From Actinokineospora fastidiosa (GTDB lineage: Bacteria; Actinomycetota; Actinomycetes; Mycobacteriales; Pseudonocardiaceae): a DNA stretch of 64,000 nt. The notes below the pieces were generated by a model. That model saw nothing but the letters and a program-made list of their open reading frames with translations. It was not told the DNA's origin and searched no databases. This document shows, one piece after another, positions 17,327 to 25,530 of this stretch (position 1 is the stretch's first letter; each line of letters begins with the position of its first letter). A program made the position numbers and the translations under genes. Where the stretch lies: NCBI RefSeq assembly GCF_014648415.1, contig NZ_BMRB01000002.1, positions 1,385,260-1,449,259 on the forward strand, written 5' to 3'.

Positions 17327-18082
17327 TCACGCGTCGGCCCCGAACAGGTCGGCCAGCAGTTCTGCCGCGGTGTCCGGAGCGCGCACGGTCAGCTCCAGAG
17401 CCGCGGGGGTCAGGTGCAGGCTGAAGTCGAAGAACGCGCAACAGTCCTGCTCGGCCACGGCCAGCGCGGCGACCTCGGCGGCCAGCTCGGGCGTGGCCGG
17501 GAACACCAGCACCATCCCGTCGGTGACGGCGCGCCGGTCGGTGGCCCGCGCCGTGAGCCGCTGCCACTGCGCGGTCCGCTCACCGAGGTCGGGACCATCC
17601 AGAGTGCAGGCCACCGGCACGTCCCGCCACGGCTCACCCGCGGTCTCCTCGGGACGGGTGGGCGGCACCGCCACCGGCACGGTGGCCATGCAGCCGCAGT
17701 CCGGTCCGCACCCCCCTGCAGGCGCGGGCGTCGACAACTGCTCGTGCACCCCGACCAGCCGGGCGGAGAACCCCGCGAGCTCGGCCTGGCGGCGATCGGC
17801 GTCGGCGATGCGCTCGGCGACCAGCGGCACCATCCGCTCCCGCACCGCCGCGCACACCCCCTGCTCCCACACGCCGAGCAGGTCGCGGATCTCCTCCAAC
17901 GGCAGGCCCAGCGTCTTCGCCGAGGAGATGAACGCCAACCGCTCCACCGCGTCGGGCCCGTAGACCCGGTAGCCTGCCGCGGTCCGGTCGGCGGGCAAGA
18001 GGCCTTCCGTCTCGTAGTAGCGCAGCGTCGTCGCCGGGACACCGGTCTGAGCCGCGAGCTGGGAAATCCGCAAACTGGTCAC
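17327..18082 (-). CDS. MerR-family regulator with Cys-rich C-terminal domain
   Basis: About 251 residues. The N-terminal winged helix starts TSLRISQLAAQTGVPATTLRYYE, and the next segment is GLLPADRTAAGYRVYGPDAV. A dimer coiled coil follows. The effector part contains GGCGPDCGCM and later EQDCCAFFDF, candidate thiol ligands for a soft metal or metalloid. Tandem GTGs at 18085 and 18082 lie just after a MerR-type promoter, so the mRNA is probably leaderless; the frame open to 18127 runs through the promoter and is not used. Upstream of the BASS/ACR3-like gene in the same direction, hence likely its activator and its own autoregulator. Confidence 0.82.
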   Translation of the reverse strand: MTSLRISQLAAQTGVPATTLRYYETEGLLPADRTAAGYRVYGPDAVERLAFISSAKTLGLPLEEIRDLLGVWEQGVCAAVRERMVPLVAERIADADRRQAELAGFSARLVGVHEQLSTPAPAGGCGPDCGCMATVPVAVPPTRPEETAGEPWRDVPVACTLDGPDLGERTAQWQRLTARATDRRAVTDGMVLVFPATPELAAEVAALAVAEQDCCAFFDFSLHLTPAALELTVRAPDTAAELLADLFGADA

Positions 18083-18090
18083 CACCCGAC

Positions 18091-18120
18091 GGTAAACCTT
18101 CGACCCGACTCGAAGGTCAA
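18091..18120 (-). promoter_or_regulatory. MerR-type promoter and operator
   Basis: Read on the minus strand: -35 TTGACC (18115-18120) and a -10-like TTTACC (18091-18096), about 18 bp apart, or 19 if the -10 is shifted by one. A perfect inverted repeat, ACCTTCGA and TCGAAGGT with a 6-base centre (18096-18117), fills the spacer. An operator inside a long spacer is the hallmark of MerR control. Confidence 0.75.
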
Positions 18121-18221
18121 GCCCCACGTCCGGGCCCGTGGGGTTGATATTCGATGTGACTCATCACAGTGATCCCAGGACAAATTCGGAATCGCGGCCA
18201 ATGCGCCGGTATCGCTTGACT

Positions 18222-18240
18222 GGGACGATCCAATCGTCCC
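18222..18240. promoter_or_regulatory. Inverted repeat upstream of the hydrolase
   Basis: Perfect 8-bp arms GGGACGAT and ATCGTCCC around CCA, about 28 bases before the hydrolase ATG and immediately after a TTGACT that could be a -35. It may be an operator or a leader hairpin. No regulator gene is adjacent. Confidence 0.4.
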
Positions 18241-18268
18241 CCAGGATCACTCTGAAGGAAGATCCGAC

Positions 18269-19132
18269 ATGACATCGCGCTCCCTGCGCCGCGGGTTCGG
18301 ACTGTCGGCCATCGCCGTCGCCCTCGTGGTCGCGCAAGCCCCCGGCTTCACCGCCGTGGCCTCCCCCGCGACGGCGGCGGCCGTCGAGCGGCACTACGAG
18401 CAGCCCGGTCCGCACGCGGTGACCAAGGCGCCGGGCGGACCGGCCCACACCCTGTACTACCCGGCCGACATCGCGTCCTCTACCGTTCCGCACCCAGTGC
18501 TGGTGTGGGGCAACGGCACCAACGCCACCGTCGACCAGTACGACCAGTTCCTCAGGCACATCGCCTCCTGGGGCATCGTCGTCGCGGCGGCGAACACCGG
18601 GCGTGCGGGCTCCGGCGAGGAGATGCTGGCGGGCGCGCACTACCTGATCAGCGAGAACAGCCGCCCCGGCAGCGTCTTCCACGGCAAGATCAACCCGGGG
18701 AGGGTCGGCGCGGCAGGCCACTCCCAGGGCGGCGGCGGCGCCATCGCCGCGGGCGCCGACCCCCTCATCACGGTGACCGCTCCCGTGCAGCCGGGCCCGC
18801 AGGGCTCGGTGCCGATGCTGCAGGGGCCCGCCCTGTTCATCGCGGGCCAGCTGGACTACATCGTGCCGTCGTTCTACGTCCGCGGCCGCTACGCCCGGGC
18901 CGGGCACGTCCCCGCGGTGTTCGCCGAGCTGAGGGGTTCCGACCACTTCTTCCCGGGTGAGACCCGCACCCGCCTGATCGGCGTGCTCACGGCGTGGTTC
19001 CGCTACTGGCTGGCGGACGACACGAAGGCCAAGACGGTCTTCTTCGGCCCGGAAGACCAGACCGAGCTGTACCTGGACACCGCGGCCTGGTCCTCAGTAG
19101 ACCGCAACACGAAGGCCACCGCGATCGGCTGA
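18269..19132 (+). CDS. Secreted alpha/beta hydrolase (PETase/chlorophyllase-like)
   Basis: Exported esterase-type hydrolase of ~287 residues. A signal peptide with an RRGFG positive region ends near AVASPATAAA. The nucleophile Ser is in GHSQGGGG, the likely acid in GQLDYIVP and the catalytic His in SDHFFPGE. The layout matches the dienelactone-hydrolase/cutinase-like secreted esterases of actinomycetes. AAGGAAG precedes the ATG. Single-gene unit closed by a strong hairpin. The substrate (polyester, xylan acetyl group or lipid) cannot be told from the sequence. Confidence 0.87.
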   Translation: MTSRSLRRGFGLSAIAVALVVAQAPGFTAVASPATAAAVERHYEQPGPHAVTKAPGGPAHTLYYPADIASSTVPHPVLVWGNGTNATVDQYDQFLRHIASWGIVVAAANTGRAGSGEEMLAGAHYLISENSRPGSVFHGKINPGRVGAAGHSQGGGGAIAAGADPLITVTAPVQPGPQGSVPMLQGPALFIAGQLDYIVPSFYVRGRYARAGHVPAVFAELRGSDHFFPGETRTRLIGVLTAWFRYWLADDTKAKTVFFGPEDQTELYLDTAAWSSVDRNTKATAIG

Positions 19133-19140
19133 CCCGGCAC

Positions 19141-19170
19141 GAACGGCCGCCCCACGGAGGGCGGCCGTTC
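19141..19170 (+). terminator. Rho-independent-type hairpin after the hydrolase
   Basis: A perfect 12-bp stem (19141-19152 with 19159-19170) and a 6-base loop lie 8 bases after the stop, followed by CGTTTCCC with a short T run. Confidence 0.8.
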
Positions 19171-19259
19171 CGTTTCCCGGCAGCACCCCTGTGTGTCCCC
19201 CGAAGGGATGACCGCAGGCCGGGCGCTGGCAGTTGGGCAAAGGTGGGTACCCAGTAGGG

Positions 19260-19937
19260 GTGACGGGCTCGCGCAAGGGGGACGAGGAGGAGCGACAGGT
19301 CTGGGCCGAGGAGCTTCTTCGCAGGTTGGACCGGCCCATGAGCATGCTGGGCGTGTTGTTCCTGTTCGTCGTGTTGGGCCAGACCCTGGCGATCGAACCG
19401 GCGCTCAACACCGTGCTGGTGATCGTCGGCTGGGCGTTGTGGCTGGTGTTCGTGGGGGAATTCGCGTTGCGGCTGTACGTCGCGCCGATGCGGGGGCTGT
19501 TCCTGCGGCGGAACTGGTGGCAACTGGTGTTCCTGGTCGTGCCGTTCCTGCGGTTCCTGCGCGTGGTCCGGGTCCTGCGGATCGCGAGGGCGGGTGGAGT
19601 GCTGTCCTCGGCCGTCAGGGGCAGCCGTTCCGCCGGGCGGTTGCTGTCCGGCAGGCTGGGTTGGCTCATGGCGGTGACCGGGGTCCTCGTCCTCGCGTGC
19701 AGCCAGTTGCTCATGCTGACGGGTGATTACCAGTCCTACCACCTCGCCCTGCACGACGTCGCGCTGGCCACGATCACCGGGGAGCCGATGACCCAGGGCG
19801 GGGGATTCGCGCGTTTTCTGGAAGTCGTGCTCGCGTGCTATTCGGTGGCAGTCTTCGCCGCCCTAGCCGCAAGCCTCGGGGCCTATTTCCTCCGACCGGA
19901 CGGCCCGAGTGGCGAGATCGAGAAGGCCACCGAGTAG
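19260..19937 (+). CDS. Single-domain voltage-sensor ion-channel-like protein
   Basis: About 225 residues with the order of a six-helix voltage-gated channel. S1 is LGVLFLFVVLGQ, S2 ALWLVFVGEFALRLYV (with the charge-transfer Glu and Arg) and S3 NWWQLVFLVVPFL. S4 is RFLRVVRVLRIAR, with Arg every third residue. S5, a pore segment and S6 follow. The pore reads ATITGEPMTQ instead of the potassium T-V-G-Y-G, so ion selectivity is uncertain. I chose the GTG at 19260; a TTG at 19233 in frame is the alternative. No adjacent gene explains its role. Confidence 0.75.
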   Translation: MTGSRKGDEEERQVWAEELLRRLDRPMSMLGVLFLFVVLGQTLAIEPALNTVLVIVGWALWLVFVGEFALRLYVAPMRGLFLRRNWWQLVFLVVPFLRFLRVVRVLRIARAGGVLSSAVRGSRSAGRLLSGRLGWLMAVTGVLVLACSQLLMLTGDYQSYHLALHDVALATITGEPMTQGGGFARFLEVVLACYSVAVFAALAASLGAYFLRPDGPSGEIEKATE

Positions 19938-20006
19938 TGCTATCCCGTTTTCTCTTTGCGATTTCACGGGACGGTCACCGCTCGGGCAGCTAGCGAGCCC
20001 CCGCGA

Positions 20007-20261
20007 TCAGGAACCACTGTGGCCCGTTCGCGCGGTCTCCGCGGCGCCGATCGCGCTCACCACGAGCTTGCGCACCGCCACCACCACCGCGGCCGTGGCG
20101 ATCTGCGCCCAACTCATCCCGAAGGACAACCCCAGCAGACCGGCCGCCATCAACAACTCCACCAACACCCGCACCGCAGCAGTGACCGACCGCCCGGTCA
20201 CCAACACCACAACGGCCACCACCAGCGCACACCCCGCAAAGAGCGGGACCAACCCCGTCAC
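20007..20261 (-). CDS. Small two-to-three-helix membrane protein
   Basis: 84 residues starting VTGLVPLFAGCALVVAVVVLV, with about three hydrophobic stretches and a short polar C-terminus. The GTG start overlaps the stop of the DUF1622 gene (GTGA), which makes it a coupled partner. I do not recognise the family. It may form a complex with the DUF1622 protein. Confidence 0.65.
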   Translation of the reverse strand: MTGLVPLFAGCALVVAVVVLVTGRSVTAAVRVLVELLMAAGLLGLSFGMSWAQIATAAVVVAVRKLVVSAIGAAETARTGHSGS

Positions 20262-20632
20262 GACGACGTTCGCTCATCCCGAGGACCGCGCTCACGGACC
20301 AGACGTTGCTCCTCGGCGATCTCCCGCCCGAGGAAGTAGTTCAACGCCGTCCGGATCGCCGCAATGGCCGCCAGCTGCCCAATCTGAGTGAACGTCGGCG
20401 CGATCGCCGTCCGCAGAATGTCCCCCGCGAGTTGGAACTCCAGCCCCAAGGCGAGGAACCGCCCCAACGTCAACCGCACCGGGGTGAACACCGCGGCGTC
20501 CCGGTACCGGATACCGGTCACCACGAACCGGACCATCGCCCAGGCAGCACCCGTCACGATGACCGCGGCCCCTGCCATCTCCACCAGGCGCACCAGCCAG
20601 TCGATCACCGCCCGCAGCTCTTCCTCACCCAT
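20258..20632 (-). CDS. DUF1622 family membrane protein
   Basis: 124 residues with three likely helices. The family pattern is clear in LTLGRFLALGLEFQLAGDILRT followed by IGQLAAIAAIRTALNYFLGREI. DUF1622 proteins are small inner-membrane proteins of unknown function. First gene of a two-gene unit with the 84-residue protein; the 4-bp overlap implies coexpression. The ribosome site upstream (CAGGGT) is weak. Confidence 0.85.
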   Translation of the reverse strand: MGEEELRAVIDWLVRLVEMAGAAVIVTGAAWAMVRFVVTGIRYRDAAVFTPVRLTLGRFLALGLEFQLAGDILRTAIAPTFTQIGQLAAIAAIRTALNYFLGREIAEEQRLVRERGPRDERTSS

Positions 20633-20940
20633 ACCCTGACCCCATGATCGGCTCCACGTCCTGGCCGACTACCCCTGCGCGAAGCGGCCAAACCCGACCC
20701 CGCCGCCGCTTGTCCCCCATTCGTGATGCCCGACTCACTGTCCCCGCGACCGACAAAGGTACCGCTCGCCCCAACCCCGGTAGTGCTGGTGCAGCCACCG
20801 GTACGCCCCGACCGGTAGCGACGGCGCCAGACACGCAGCGTGAGTTGGCCGATCCGCAACCGGCATCACGAGGGACCACCGCACCCACTCCTCGGCGCAA
20901 CAGAGCGCCCCGCACTCCGTCGATGGCACGCTGCTCGATT

Positions 20941-21000
20941 CGGCTGCGGTCCCGCCCTACGCCACGCCTACGCGTCCTTCTGGTTCCCCGTCCTCCCCAC
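20941..21000 (+). pseudogene. Decayed tyrosine-recombinase fragment
   Basis: At 20957-20983 the plus strand reads LRHAYASFW, matching the L-R-H-A-x-x-S-F-W block of the integrase remnant at 42.1-42.7 kb. At DNA level 29 of 33 bases agree around this block. The reading frame before and after is not integrase-like, so only a scar remains. It is followed 35 bases later by the shared ~60-bp sequence also found after the other remnant. Confidence 0.6.
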
Positions 21001-21017
21001 CACCACGCGCCACCGAT

Positions 21018-21079
21018 CTCGCGCACCTATGGGGCACAGACCCCCGCAAACAGCCGCGCCAAGCCACACAACCGGACAC
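21018..21079 (+). repeat. Direct repeat, left copy (integrase 3' flank)
   Basis: A 62-base sequence containing TATGGGGCACAGAC and CGCAAACAGCCGC that recurs in the same orientation at 42680-42743 with five substitutions and a 2-base indel. Both copies follow integrase remnants. This looks like the 3' flank of related integrated elements, a possible ancestral att-side sequence. Confidence 0.7.
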
Positions 21080-21112
21080 GGGACTGAGAGGTTGCAGTCA
21101 GGAGACCGCGTA

Positions 21113-21337
21113 CTAGTCCGCTCGGCGCTCGAGCCGCACGATGCGGTGTTCGTGGTCGTTAAGCTTCCCTTCAGTGGCTTGGGCTTCGCTGATGGCTTCG
21201 ATGACGGTGTCGAGTTTCTCGTCATCGGACTCGATGCTGCCGTTGACACCCGCTTCGAGGTCGGTCAGGTTGGCTTTGACCTCCTGTGGGCCCGGACCCG
21301 CCCATTTGTTCGATGGAAGTGCTGTGGCGGACTGACT
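21113..21337 (-). pseudogene. Start-less coiled-coil fragment
   Basis: An open minus frame of 74 codons reads GPGPQEVKANLTDLEAGV and continues with ESDDEKLDTVIEAISEAQ and KLNDHEHRIVRLERRAD before TAG. The heptad-like, highly charged composition looks like real protein, but the frame has no ATG, GTG or TTG before a stop at 21338. Probably the C-terminal remnant of a small coiled-coil protein, perhaps from the decayed element whose integrase scar lies next to it. The function is unknown. Confidence 0.4.
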
Positions 21338-21567
21338 TCACGAAGCGCCGCTAAGCCCGCAAGTGCGCAGAGGAGTCGAGCGCGTTCGTCGTAGCAGAAT
21401 TCGCGGCCGAAACTAATGAAGTGCAACCGCTCCACAGACAGAATCCTCGAGAGGATGGAAATGAGTAAGGGGGGTTATGGTCAACTCTTGCGCCCAAGTC
21501 GAAGACGACTGCCCCGATAGTTTGCACCCAGTGGTGACACTAAGCCGCGCCTACGGCGAGATATCGT

Positions 21568-21780
21568 TCAATGGTCGATAGGGTACAGGACAAGCGACGC
21601 TGACGTCGCCGAGATAGACACCCCTTCGAGAATGACTTTCATGATACTTGACGACCCCTGCGGGTTTGACGTGAACGAAGGATGCCCCTCCAGAAAGGGT
21701 AGCAGTGTCAGCGTTGAAACCGGGTAGTCTGCTTGCACTGAAGTCCGCAGGTCTCCGGAATCTTGCTCCAGACTCAGCAT
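21568..21780 (-). CDS. Small hypothetical protein after the pentapeptide gene
   Basis: 70 residues starting MLSLEQDSGDLRTSVQADYP, with a hydrophobic/beta-like second half ending LVLYPIDH. The ATG at 21780 overlaps the end of the pentapeptide-repeat gene by 7 bases. Base composition is lower in GC than the chromosome average, as for its neighbour. No family is recognised, and it could be a chance frame in atypical DNA. Confidence 0.3.
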   Translation of the reverse strand: MLSLEQDSGDLRTSVQADYPVSTLTLLPFLEGHPSFTSNPQGSSSIMKVILEGVSISATSASLVLYPIDH

Positions 21781-23033
21781 CCCTTGGTCTTCCGGTACGG
21801 CACAACATCGTGAGCATCGGGATATCCCTGCTTGGTTGTCGACAGGTCAACACCATCGAGATTGGCGTCGCGCAAGTCCGCGGCAGTCAGGTCTGTTTGC
21901 AGAAGTACCGCACTCGACAGGTCAGCGCCCACGAGGACGGCCTCACGAAGGCTTGCCTGAACTAGGCGGGCCTGGCGGAAGTCGGCTCCGGAGAGGTTCG
22001 CCTTTCGCAGGTTGGTTCCACCTAATCCCGCGTCTGTGAACTTTGCGTTCTGCAAGCTTGCGGAAAAGAGTTGCGCCTCACCCAGGTGTGCACCGCTGAA
22101 GTTCGCTCCATCGGCATATGCTGATCCGAGATTCGCGCGGCCGAGACTAGCCTGGGAGAGGTTGGAGTTCTGCAGGCCAACATGGGTCAACTGCGCGTCG
22201 ATCAGGCTCGCATCCTGGAGATTGGTGTCGTTCAATGACGCGAGGTGCAGGTCGGCTCGCAAGAAGGAGACCTGTTGCAGGTTCGCCTCGTCCAGATCTG
22301 CACGACAGAGTGTCGCACCCACTAGAGAAGAATTGCCCAGGTCTGCGTTGCGAAGGTCCGCGTCAATAAGGGTCGCGCCGTTGAACGTTCCACGGGTGAG
22401 TTCAGCGTGGCGCAGGTTCGCCGAGCGCAAGTCTGCATTTGTCAGATTCACCTGGCGAAAATCCGCATTTCCTAGGTCACTTTTAGCGAGGCATGCTCCG
22501 GATAGATCCATGCCCGCAAGCGGATCGCTCTCATCATGTTCGCGGTTACGGTCGATCGCTACTGACAGGGCGGCCTGAATGTCAGGCGCCACCCCTTCTG
22601 GGCAAGTGTCGACATTACCGCGAGCGACCGTCGCGGTAATGAAGGTCTCTATAACATTGATAATGGTGGGTTGATCGCGGGGTGAGTCCTCAGCCAAGCG
22701 TTGAAGCGCGAAGATGCCGCCGAGGCGGGTCTGAAGGTGGTCCGGGCCTGATTGATCCAGCTGTTCGACTGCCCTGGTGTAACGTTCGGTGAACTGCCCT
22801 TGCTGAGCGACTTCGTTCTGCCGGTGTGCTGCGGCAACTTGGTCGCGCGTGGCGTTGAGTGACAGTCCGGTGAAAACTAGCGCCCCGATCGCAGTGAACG
22901 CGGTGATCGTGGAGGTGATCGTCTGCGCATGAGAGTGAAGGGCCCCGGATCGACCTCTCGCCTGTGCTGCTCGTGGACGCATCCGTGTTCGGGCGATGCC
23001 GCTCGCGACGCGGCGGCGTTGTGCACTGGGCAT
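21774..23033 (-). CDS. Membrane-anchored pentapeptide-repeat protein
   Basis: About 419 residues. After a basic N-terminus there is a membrane segment (TITAFTAIGALVFTGLSLNA), then a conserved cytoplasmic stretch (VEQLDQSGPDHLQTRLGGIF) common to actinomycete pentapeptide proteins. From about residue 170 to 400 there are some 45 A(D/N)LxxA-type repeats, predicted to fold as a quadrilateral beta-helix. Such proteins can mimic DNA or act as scaffolds; the role here is unknown. GC content and codon use are clearly lower than in the flanking core genes, consistent with transfer. The start is uncertain within the basic N-terminus. Confidence 0.88.
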   Translation of the reverse strand: MPSAQRRRVASGIARTRMRPRAAQARGRSGALHSHAQTITSTITAFTAIGALVFTGLSLNATRDQVAAAHRQNEVAQQGQFTERYTRAVEQLDQSGPDHLQTRLGGIFALQRLAEDSPRDQPTIINVIETFITATVARGNVDTCPEGVAPDIQAALSVAIDRNREHDESDPLAGMDLSGACLAKSDLGNADFRQVNLTNADLRSANLRHAELTRGTFNGATLIDADLRNADLGNSSLVGATLCRADLDEANLQQVSFLRADLHLASLNDTNLQDASLIDAQLTHVGLQNSNLSQASLGRANLGSAYADGANFSGAHLGEAQLFSASLQNAKFTDAGLGGTNLRKANLSGADFRQARLVQASLREAVLVGADLSSAVLLQTDLTAADLRDANLDGVDLSTTKQGYPDAHDVVPYRKTKGC

Positions 23034-23519
23034 GCTTCAAGATCGCTGATCAAGCCGCCGATGTCACGGGAAGTTTCACTAGTGGAACCTACCAGGGCGC
23101 AATGAAGTCCCCTCGTTTCTAGACGGCCGTTCGCATCTCGGCAGGTCATGTCACTGAGAGCCTGTTGTTGGTTGCCGCACTTGGTGGTCCCACCGAACGG
23201 TAGCGACGAACACCGAGCCGACCGCGGGTAGGCCTGCCGTCCAGGGAGTTGGTGGCGATGCGATCGAGCAGCGGGGGGCGACGCTCAGCAGCGCCCGCCG
23301 AGCAACAGACGGACTTCCGCGAGATCTCCTGAACGGATACCGACCGGGTACGGGGCGCGGGAGGGGTCACCTGGTAAACCCTGCTGGTCGCCGTGGAATC
23401 AGCCTGCGGATCAATAGTTCCGCGCCATCGCCCCACCTCAACGCCGTTGCAGTATAAGACCGGTCATACCGCCTACGAGTCGTTGAAACGTCTTGCCCGT
23501 GCGCCGCGACATCAGGTCT
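23034..23519. other. Non-coding stretch of accessory DNA
   Basis: About 490 bases between the pentapeptide gene and the zinc-ribbon gene. Short frames on both strands lack ribosome sites and recognisable domains. It should contain the divergent promoters; I see no strong element. Confidence 0.4.
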
Positions 23520-23873
23520 GTGAGTGATGAGGCGTGGCCCGACCCCGCGGTGCCGTACGACTACCCCGCCCGGACGGCGGGCAACGAGGCGCGCTGGAGG
23601 GAGGCGATCGCGGCGGCGCTGGAGGACAAGACGCTCGAACTCGTTGCGACGGGTGGAGACACTTACGACCTCACCGGCCGGTGTCCTCGCTGCGGGCACG
23701 AGATCTGCCAGTCGGTCGAGTTCGACGTCATTGCCAGCATGCTGCCGCTGGAGAGCAGGTTCGGCATGTTCGGCGTGCGGTGCAACTGCGTCGCCGCGCA
23801 CGCCGGGCGCGACGGCGATCACCAAGGCTGCGGCTGGGGCGGCTCGATTCCCGTGCCGCTCTACATCCGGTAG
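23520..23873 (+). CDS. Zinc-ribbon hypothetical protein
   Basis: About 117 residues starting VSDEAWPDPAVPYDYPARTA. CPRCGHEICQ and later CNCVAAHAGRD with GCGWGG make a likely zinc-binding site. The GTG at 23520 is preferred over the TTG at 23493. Eight bases downstream begins a small membrane-protein gene, so the two form an operon. The family is unknown to me; the C-terminal GCGWGGSIPVPLYIR suggests a treble-clef-like domain. Confidence 0.65.
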   Translation: MSDEAWPDPAVPYDYPARTAGNEARWREAIAAALEDKTLELVATGGDTYDLTGRCPRCGHEICQSVEFDVIASMLPLESRFGMFGVRCNCVAAHAGRDGDHQGCGWGGSIPVPLYIR

Positions 23874-23881
23874 GAGCGGCT

Positions 23882-24454
23882 GTGTCGCGAGAAGAAGACG
23901 AATACTGGGAAGGCAAGATCCTCGAGGCCCGCCGGGGGCAGCTCGACACCGTCCGCAAGGCTGCGGCGGGTTGGTCGGCGCTGCTCACCGCCGTCCTGGG
24001 CGCTTTCGCCACGGTGACGTTCGCGTCGGGTCTCACGGGGATGAACGACCTTCCGGTCGGCGTCCGGTCGATCGTCCGGATCGGCATCGCGATCGCCGCG
24101 ATCGCCGTGCTGCTGGCGACGATTCTCGCCGGTGCCGCGGCGAACGCGTTCCCCCGCAAGACGAACGATCTCACCGTCGACGCGTTTAGGACCGCGCACA
24201 AGGAGCGGGCTACCCGGGCACTCAAGCGGCTCAAGTGGTCCATGGGTTTCGGCGTGGCGGGCGCCGTCGTGGTGGTGGCCGGTTCGTTCGTCGTGCTGTT
24301 CACCGACAAGGCGCCCGCCAAACCGCAGCCCGTGATCGCGCCAGCAGGCGGCAAGGTCTACTGCGGCGTGCCGAGCGCTGCCCCGGACGGTTCGCTCATG
24401 CTGGCGAACGTGCCGCTGACCGGCGACGTGATCGTCGTCGCCAAGTGCCCCTAG
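23882..24454 (+). CDS. Two-helix membrane protein, partner of the zinc-ribbon protein
   Basis: About 190 residues starting VSREEDEYWEGKILEARRGQ. A short amphipathic N-terminus is followed by two early hydrophobic segments (WSALLTAVLGAFATVTF and IVRIGIAIAAIAVLLATIL), a basic loop, a third (GFGVAGAVVVVAGSFVVLF) and an external tail with two Cys (VYCGVPS and VVAKCP). TAGGAG precedes the GTG start. It overlaps by 4 bases the 3' end of the convergent metallopeptidase gene. No family is recognised. Confidence 0.65.
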   Translation: MSREEDEYWEGKILEARRGQLDTVRKAAAGWSALLTAVLGAFATVTFASGLTGMNDLPVGVRSIVRIGIAIAAIAVLLATILAGAAANAFPRKTNDLTVDAFRTAHKERATRALKRLKWSMGFGVAGAVVVVAGSFVVLFTDKAPAKPQPVIAPAGGKVYCGVPSAAPDGSLMLANVPLTGDVIVVAKCP

Positions 24455-25530
24455 ACAGCGCTCTCCATGCGGTCCAGCCAGGCGAAGTAGTGGTCGACGG
24501 AATCCAACGCCGCGGGCACCCGGGCTTCATCCATCTCGGCCTTGATCGCCTGCCAGCGCTCAGCCGCCGGAGGATGCGTCCCCGCCTCCTCGTTCCCTGA
24601 CAGATACTCGACAGTCCGCTGCAGCATGAACAGGCAGCCGATGCCGTAGGCGACGTCCCGATGCCGCATCCTGCCGCCAGAGACGAGCTTTTTGACCAGC
24701 TGACGGTAGGCGAACCGATCGGCCTCGAACTCCGCCTCGATGGATCTCCGGTAGACCGGGACGTTCCGTTCTCCGAAGGCGTAGGCGACGTTGTTGCGGT
24801 TGAGGTGCCCGAGCGCGATGTGCCCGATCTCGTGCAGCACGATGAACATCTCCGCGATGAGACACGAGCCCTGGTAGACGGCATCAACGACGACATCGCC
24901 CTGTGCGACGAGATCGCGTGTTGCCGTCTCCAGATCCCGCTCAGTCCCACGCCGCTCGGCAAGCCTGCGCAACATCGAGTTGTCGTGGTCTTCCAGGCAG
25001 TGCAAGGCCTTGATGTCGATCACCGGGACGAGCTGCTTCGCGAGAACGCCCTCCGCCAGCCGGAACATGCCCTTGACCTTCTCCTGACGGGTGTGATGGG
25101 CACAGTACTCGCCGTCGGTCCACGTGGTCAGGCCCAGCGCGATATGCACGGCCGCGGAGACGTACAAGACCAAGCCGTGGTTGAGCACGATCGCCGGAAC
25201 CCCAGACGGCGTCCTCACGCAGAAACCGTTCACGGTAGGGATCGCCGTCGGCATGAACATCAGGTCCGTCACGGGATGGTCGAACTCGCGGGCATCAACC
25301 TCGTCGATCGCCATCATGACGATACTCGACAGCATGTTGTCCTCACCGAAACCGAACATAGCCGCCTGCAGCTCCGGGGAAACCCCCTGCTCTTGAAGTC
25401 GGGGAGGCGCCGGAAGTCGCGCGATGCGATGCAGGAGAGCGGCGTATTCCTTGTCGTGCAACGCGTCGCTCAACGCCTGCAGCCACGCCCGGTCCTCTCG
25501 CAACGCCGACTCGCGCTCGCTCACGTCCAT
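24451..25530 (-). CDS. HExxH zinc metallopeptidase-like protein
   Basis: About 359 residues, no signal peptide. The active-site helix is MFIVLHEIGHIALGH (HExxH plus a downstream His), and EAEFEADRFAYRQL supplies the E-x-x-x-D third-ligand helix of gluzincins such as M48/M56 or ImmA-like peptidases. The N-terminal ~220 residues match nothing I know. Cytoplasmic location is inferred. Convergent with the zinc-ribbon/membrane pair in the accessory region. ImmA-like peptidases often cleave a phage or mobile-element repressor, but no such repressor is adjacent. Confidence 0.72.
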   Translation of the reverse strand: MDVSERESALREDRAWLQALSDALHDKEYAALLHRIARLPAPPRLQEQGVSPELQAAMFGFGEDNMLSSIVMMAIDEVDAREFDHPVTDLMFMPTAIPTVNGFCVRTPSGVPAIVLNHGLVLYVSAAVHIALGLTTWTDGEYCAHHTRQEKVKGMFRLAEGVLAKQLVPVIDIKALHCLEDHDNSMLRRLAERRGTERDLETATRDLVAQGDVVVDAVYQGSCLIAEMFIVLHEIGHIALGHLNRNNVAYAFGERNVPVYRRSIEAEFEADRFAYRQLVKKLVSGGRMRHRDVAYGIGCLFMLQRTVEYLSGNEEAGTHPPAAERWQAIKAEMDEARVPAALDSVDHYFAWLDRMESAV

